This document shows, one piece after another, positions 60,141 to 64,000 of a stretch of DNA of 64,000 nucleotides; positions within the stretch are counted from its first letter, which is position 1, and every line of letters begins with the position of its first letter. The notes under the pieces are model-generated. The model was not told where the DNA came from and searched no databases. It saw only the letters and a program-made list of their open reading frames with translations. The stretch lies in assembly GCA_951799445.1 (NCBI GenBank), contig OX637287.1, forward strand, positions 41,569,724 to 41,633,723, read 5' to 3'. The stretch comes from Pseudisothecium myosuroides. Its lineage: Eukaryota; Streptophyta; Bryopsida; Hypnales; Lembophyllaceae. Made by a program: the position numbers and the translations under genes.

Positions 60141-62005
60141 TAAACTTGTAATGTGATTGCCAACTTCAAGTTTTTTCCCTATACAATACGTACTGATTAG
60201 ATTCATTAAGCCCAATATGAAATCATTTCTTTTTCGGTTGAATTTTCATTTGTTAACTTGATTTAGAAATTCTAAAAGTTTGTTTTACAAGGTTCAAAAT
60301 ATTTTGTGACTTTTAGCAATATTCACAGCTTTGCCGGTATTCATGGCTCTATCGATACTCGTGGCTTTATGAGAACTCACGGCTTTGGCTTCATGTTATT
60401 TTTGAGAATTTTCATTAATATTTTCTACACTATTCAATTATGCCACATTATAATTTCTGAAAATTTCATTAGATGTCATATTGAATTATATATTGAATTT
60501 TTTTTAATGAATATAATGTAGGGTATTACAATTTTAGCCAACATCAAGATTTCTTTTGGGTTCTAGCCTTAAATTGAATGAAGCTTACCAAATTTAATTA
60601 GTATTCCTATTTGAAGTTTTTTAATTTGGAGTATATTCAATAATCTATAAAAAATTATAAATTACCATAAAAATAATATTTTATTAACTTCCAATTATAG
60701 ATTTGTACATACACTTGCTTCACATTATGCTTTTCTTACTATAATGTAGACTTGTTTTAATATATATTTAAGGGGCCACATCAAGCATATTGTGTGAAAC
60801 GGTAATATAAATTGTAAGTCATGGCTTTGGGTATTAAATCTACAAAGAACAAATATATGGCAACATAATCCAACTTCAAAAGCCTTATTTGTAAAGTGCG
60901 TATCATTGAGAAGCAAGTCCATTGCTACTAATAAGTGGAAATCAATAAACATTTAAGAGAAAGATGGTGCCATATAAAAAAAATAACATACAACAAGGAC
61001 AATATGTTACAATTGTTTGGATGCAATATATATTTTTGGAATACAATGCATCCATAGTCGAGGAATCAAAAAAGAAAAAGAAAGTAGAATTGTGCAAGAA
61101 GGCAAAAAGAGACAATTGGACAAAATGGATTTTTTCACATAAGCAATGGCCAAAAGAATATGCAAGAGTTTTGATAACATTTGTAAGTTTAATTTTACCA
61201 CTCTTTACAATATATAGTTTAAAAGTGTGCAAATATATTTGAATATTAATGTAATGTTCTAATATCCAGTCATAATGTATAAAATTACGTTGAAATGTGT
61301 TTTTTCTCTTGGCACAAATTGAAAAATCAAGTGGAAAGAAAAAGAGAGACTAGGCCATTCACACATATTAGTTACTATTGTAGTCGTAGGGACACACTTA
61401 GGACTGTGACTAAAAGGACAATGACGCTTTCAAATAACATCCAAGCAAATGACATCAAAGTTAGACCAATTCAAGTCAAACTTTGTCAAAGCATCTTCAC
61501 CGGGATCTTTGTGCATGTAAGGAAATGTCCTAACCATCAAAAGGATGGGCCTATAATTATAAAAATGAACTATAAAATCCTCATACTATGTATGCTATTT
61601 TGTTGTGATTATTTAAAGATAAAATTAGATGTCATCTATAAATCATAAAATTTTCAATTTTTTTGTGAAAACTTGAAATTACTGTGATTTTATGAAGAAA
61701 AAGTAAAGAAAAAATCATATCAAATATAAAATTGACTCAAAAAATCTTAAAGTTTCTCCTTAGGGATATATAATAGTGAAAAATAGCATAGAATAAGAAA
61801 ATTTACCATGTCTATCTATTTTTAGGAAATCAATAGATTTTGGTTATAGGTCCGAAGTTCAGATTTAGTTAAAATATTCAAGTTTAGGAATTCTTCAAAT
61901 TTTCAAATTGGAGTAGAAACTAAACTTTATTAGCTTAATTTCAATAGTTGGGCTCGAATTCTAGAAAGAATCTTTTTATGCCTCAAATTCGCATCAAGAG
62001 TGGAG
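60141..62005. other. AT-rich DNA, no recognised gene
   Basis: Lys-rich and Phe-rich frames at 60942-61242 overlap on both strands. A 117-codon frame at 61295-61648 has mixed composition (VRPIQVKLCQSIFTGIF), perhaps a decayed coding piece, but no domain is recognised. Confidence 0.45.
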
Positions 62006-62330
62006 AGCTTGAAGTTGTTAACCCCTAAAGGACTGTTGTCACTTCGGGGGCAAAATCCGTTTTCAGTCATGTACCTACGGGAGTTTGCATTTTCAATATT
62101 TTTTGAAACTTTTTGTGGAGGTGCAGAATGAAAAGAGCTACTTGTGGGTAAAAAAAATTCTGGATTTGGAGCATCTGGCAAGAAGTTATGGCATTTTTGT
62201 GGAAAGTAGAGGAGGAAGGGCAAAACGGGCAGGGTCTGTGGCCACTCACAGTCAGTTGACTGTGAGTCGGACTGGGAGGGAGGGCAACAAGTCGGGGAGG
62301 GGAGGGGGCCAAAATGATGGGCCTCCCTAA
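62006..62330. other. Left flank of the GC-rich block, element-like start
   Basis: TTAACCCCTAAAGGACTGTTG at 62018 resembles the CCCCTAAA ends elsewhere. ACTCACAGTCA and TGACTGTGAGT form an exact short hairpin at 62244-62267. No matching right end was found. Confidence 0.35.
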
Positions 62331-62730
62331 CAGGCATTGCAAGCTCTTCATAGTGGCCAGGCAGCGCCTGCGGGAGGTGCGGGGCAGCCCCTGTGGCCTC
62401 CCCCTCCGAAAGGGCCTGCCATAGTCTGGCAGCGCTGCAGGCTCCCCTCCAGAAGGGCCTGGCAGGGCCTGCCAGCCGCCTGCGGGCTCTCTCCGTGGGG
62501 CCTGCCTGGTAGGGCGTGCCAAAGCCTACGGGCTTCCCTCCGTGGGGGCCTGCCTCGCAGCTGCGGGCTCCCCGGAAGGGGCGACCTGCGGGTTTGGCGG
62601 GCGCCCAGCAGACGCCGCCAGGGGTAGCCCTTACATCCTGGGTCGCCGCCCGCAGGCCCAGCGACTGCGCTGCTGCAGCGCAGGTGCTTCGCTGCCGCTG
62701 GGTCTACGGGAATTCTAACGCCATGAAGAA
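62331..62730. repeat. GC-rich minisatellite-like block
   Basis: About 400 bp, roughly two-thirds G+C, in DNA that is otherwise about one-third. Imperfect units carry GGGCCTGCC, GCCTGCGGGCT and TCCCCTCCAGAAGGGCC / TCCCTCCGTGGGGGCC variants. All frames are open because stops are scarce, giving Arg/Pro/Gly-rich frames of 96-155 codons on both strands; none is a credible gene. Confidence 0.75.
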
Positions 62731-62929
62731 GTGGCGGCCCTAGACGATTTGAAAATTGCAATTTTCCACCGCTTCCATTGAAGAGCTGATTTTTCTTGGA
62801 TTGAAGTGTGGACATGTACTTAGTTCATAGCATCGAAAACTGAGAAGTCTTAAAAAAGTGCAGGAAATTCATGAAATCAAAGCGTTTGTTGAAATCACAT
62901 TTTGAGTTTTAAGGGTTTTTAGTACTATG

Positions 62930-63432
62930 GAGTCCCCAAATTTAATGATTTGGAGCTAAAATTTGTATGGCCTATTTCTATAGTAGGAATTCATATTCCT
63001 ACCAAGGGTCATTAAAAAATATTATATTTTATGTCCTCTACGTCCATGCAAAGAAGGCTCCTTTGCGCACGCTGAATGTTGAAGATGGTTTCAAGATAAT
63101 TTTTTTGGTGAAATCTCTTCAACATAAAGTCTTTCCAAATTGAAAAATTTTAGTTTCTTTGAAAATTATTTTTCCTATTTTGTACAAATTAAAACGTCAA
63201 ACTATATATTTTCTTCAAAATTTCAGCTCACACTTTTTTGTGAATAACTTTTTACCTAGATTTTTTTTAGGTCTGAAATTTTGGTGATATGCTATTTCTA
63301 GTTTTATACTAATTATCCTTATATTATTTTATTTTAAAAAATTCATATGCAAAAAGCTCATAGTATTGTGAGTACTAGTTGAAAACAACCAAAGTAGAAC
63401 AAAAACAACCAGTCATTCATGCAATCACCCCT
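62930..63432. mobile_element. Family A element, truncated (copy 6)
   Basis: GAGTCCCCAAATTTAATGAT and CATATTCCTACCAA match the interior of 36649-37400, and the right end reads TCATGCAATCACCCC. The left arm is missing and the GC-rich block adjoins it. Confidence 0.6.
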
Positions 63433-63680
63433 CAAGAAAATTTTATGACTTTACATTCGCATGACAACTTCTAAAACTTCATCCAAACATTTGAGGTTAC
63501 ATGTTTTAGAAGTAAGACAAATTAAATTTTGCTTACCTACTTTTAGTACCCTTTCAAGAACTTACAATGTATACAAGTCTAGAGAAGCAAACTTCATAAT
63601 TTTTTAATATATGTATATTGGCCTCACAAAATCTTTTATGCAATTGAGAACCACAAAATGTAGCAAAAAGAGGCATTCAG
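63433..63680. other. AT-rich spacer
   Basis: Nothing recognised. Confidence 0.5.
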
Positions 63681-64000
63681 CTCCCGTTCCTCCAATTACC
63701 TGCCTCCCCCTTTGTTGAAAAAAACAAGAACCATCAATCTCAATAAGGGAAAAATTACCCCCCCCCAACGCCATGGATCTGGAGTGCGTGAATTAAATTT
63801 TCATCCGTCCGATTGGCAAAGGGTTCGATCTCAACCATCCGATTGGCGGAGGTTGGCTAGGGTTTGGTGCTCCGTGGCCCGCGATTTCTCTTCTTCTTCC
63901 GACGACAATTTTTGTTCCTCTGGCGCGACAATTTTTGTTCCTCCAGCGCTACAATGGAGCATTTGAACTGCGTTGGAGCATAATATTAGAGGCAAGGTGA
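63681..64000 (+). other. Possible 5' end of a gene continuing past the window
   Basis: Composition changes to C/T-rich, with CTAGGGTTT at 63858 and TTCTCTTCTTCTTCC at 63888, both usual in plant 5' leaders. Two 24-bp tandem units containing GACAATTTTTGTTCCTC lie at 63903-63950. The last bases AGGCAAGGTGA could hold a donor site. The 84-codon frame at 63712 shows no domain. Low certainty. Confidence 0.3.

Noticed and set aside
61295..61648. 117-codon open frame
   Set aside because: Mixed composition but no start context, no domain and no splice partner seen.
62067..62815. Overlapping 96-155-codon frames on both strands
   Set aside because: Open because of very high G+C and repeats; Arg/Pro/Gly-rich low complexity, no domain.

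Overview
The window looks like gene-poor, AT-rich nuclear DNA of a land plant. The evidence is one intact two-exon CASP-like (CASPL4 group) membrane-protein gene, a three-exon fragment of a plastid-type Nudix hydrolase 23 gene with a Ser/Ala/Arg-rich transit-peptide-like start, plant GT-AG introns, and many CACTA-type and foldback DNA transposon relics. I cannot place the species. No bacterial, viral or organellar gene is visible, and no LTR retrotransposon with recognisable gag-pol was found.

Layout. 1-1.6 kb: AT-rich, no gene. 1.7-3.0 kb: richer in G+C, with a TATA box and a 40-bp-arm hairpin that could be a small-RNA precursor. 3-12 kb: repeats only (a 375-bp foldback, an (AT)n tract, a tRNA-like SINE candidate). 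12.3-15.8 kb: three foldback elements, including a 1.1-kb long palindrome and a 222-bp CACTA-type element whose halves read as exact mirror copies. 16.4-20.1 kb: the NUDT23-like fragment between two inverted copies of one repeat. 21.5-23.1 kb: the CASPL4 gene (minus strand) and its upstream region. 24.1-24.6 kb: orphan exon-like segments on the minus strand with a poly(A) signal. 24.7-32 kb: more foldback/MITE copies. 32-34, 40.3-41.8 and 47-49.1 kb: three diverged copies of an unidentified unit. 34-35 kb: tandem duplications. 36-37.4 kb: two DNA elements side by side. 39.8-46.8 kb: a MITE family with nested insertions. 49.4-50.5 kb: a second 1.1-kb long palindrome. 52.7-54.1 kb: a CACTA element with target-site duplication. 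44.6-46.3 and 58.8-60.1 kb: two copies of a 1.3-1.7-kb repeat. 58.4-58.7 kb: an insertion with an empty-site paralog in the window. 62.3-62.7 kb: a GC-rich minisatellite-like block. The last 300 bp may be the 5' end of a gene that continues beyond the window.

Only CASPL4 is called with high confidence as a working gene. The dominant theme is inverted-repeat DNA: at least six copies of one foldback family with a GCAAGAAA terminus, two of them near-complete palindromes that would give roughly 500-bp hairpin RNA if read through. All identity statements are from reading by eye; no alignment or database search was run.
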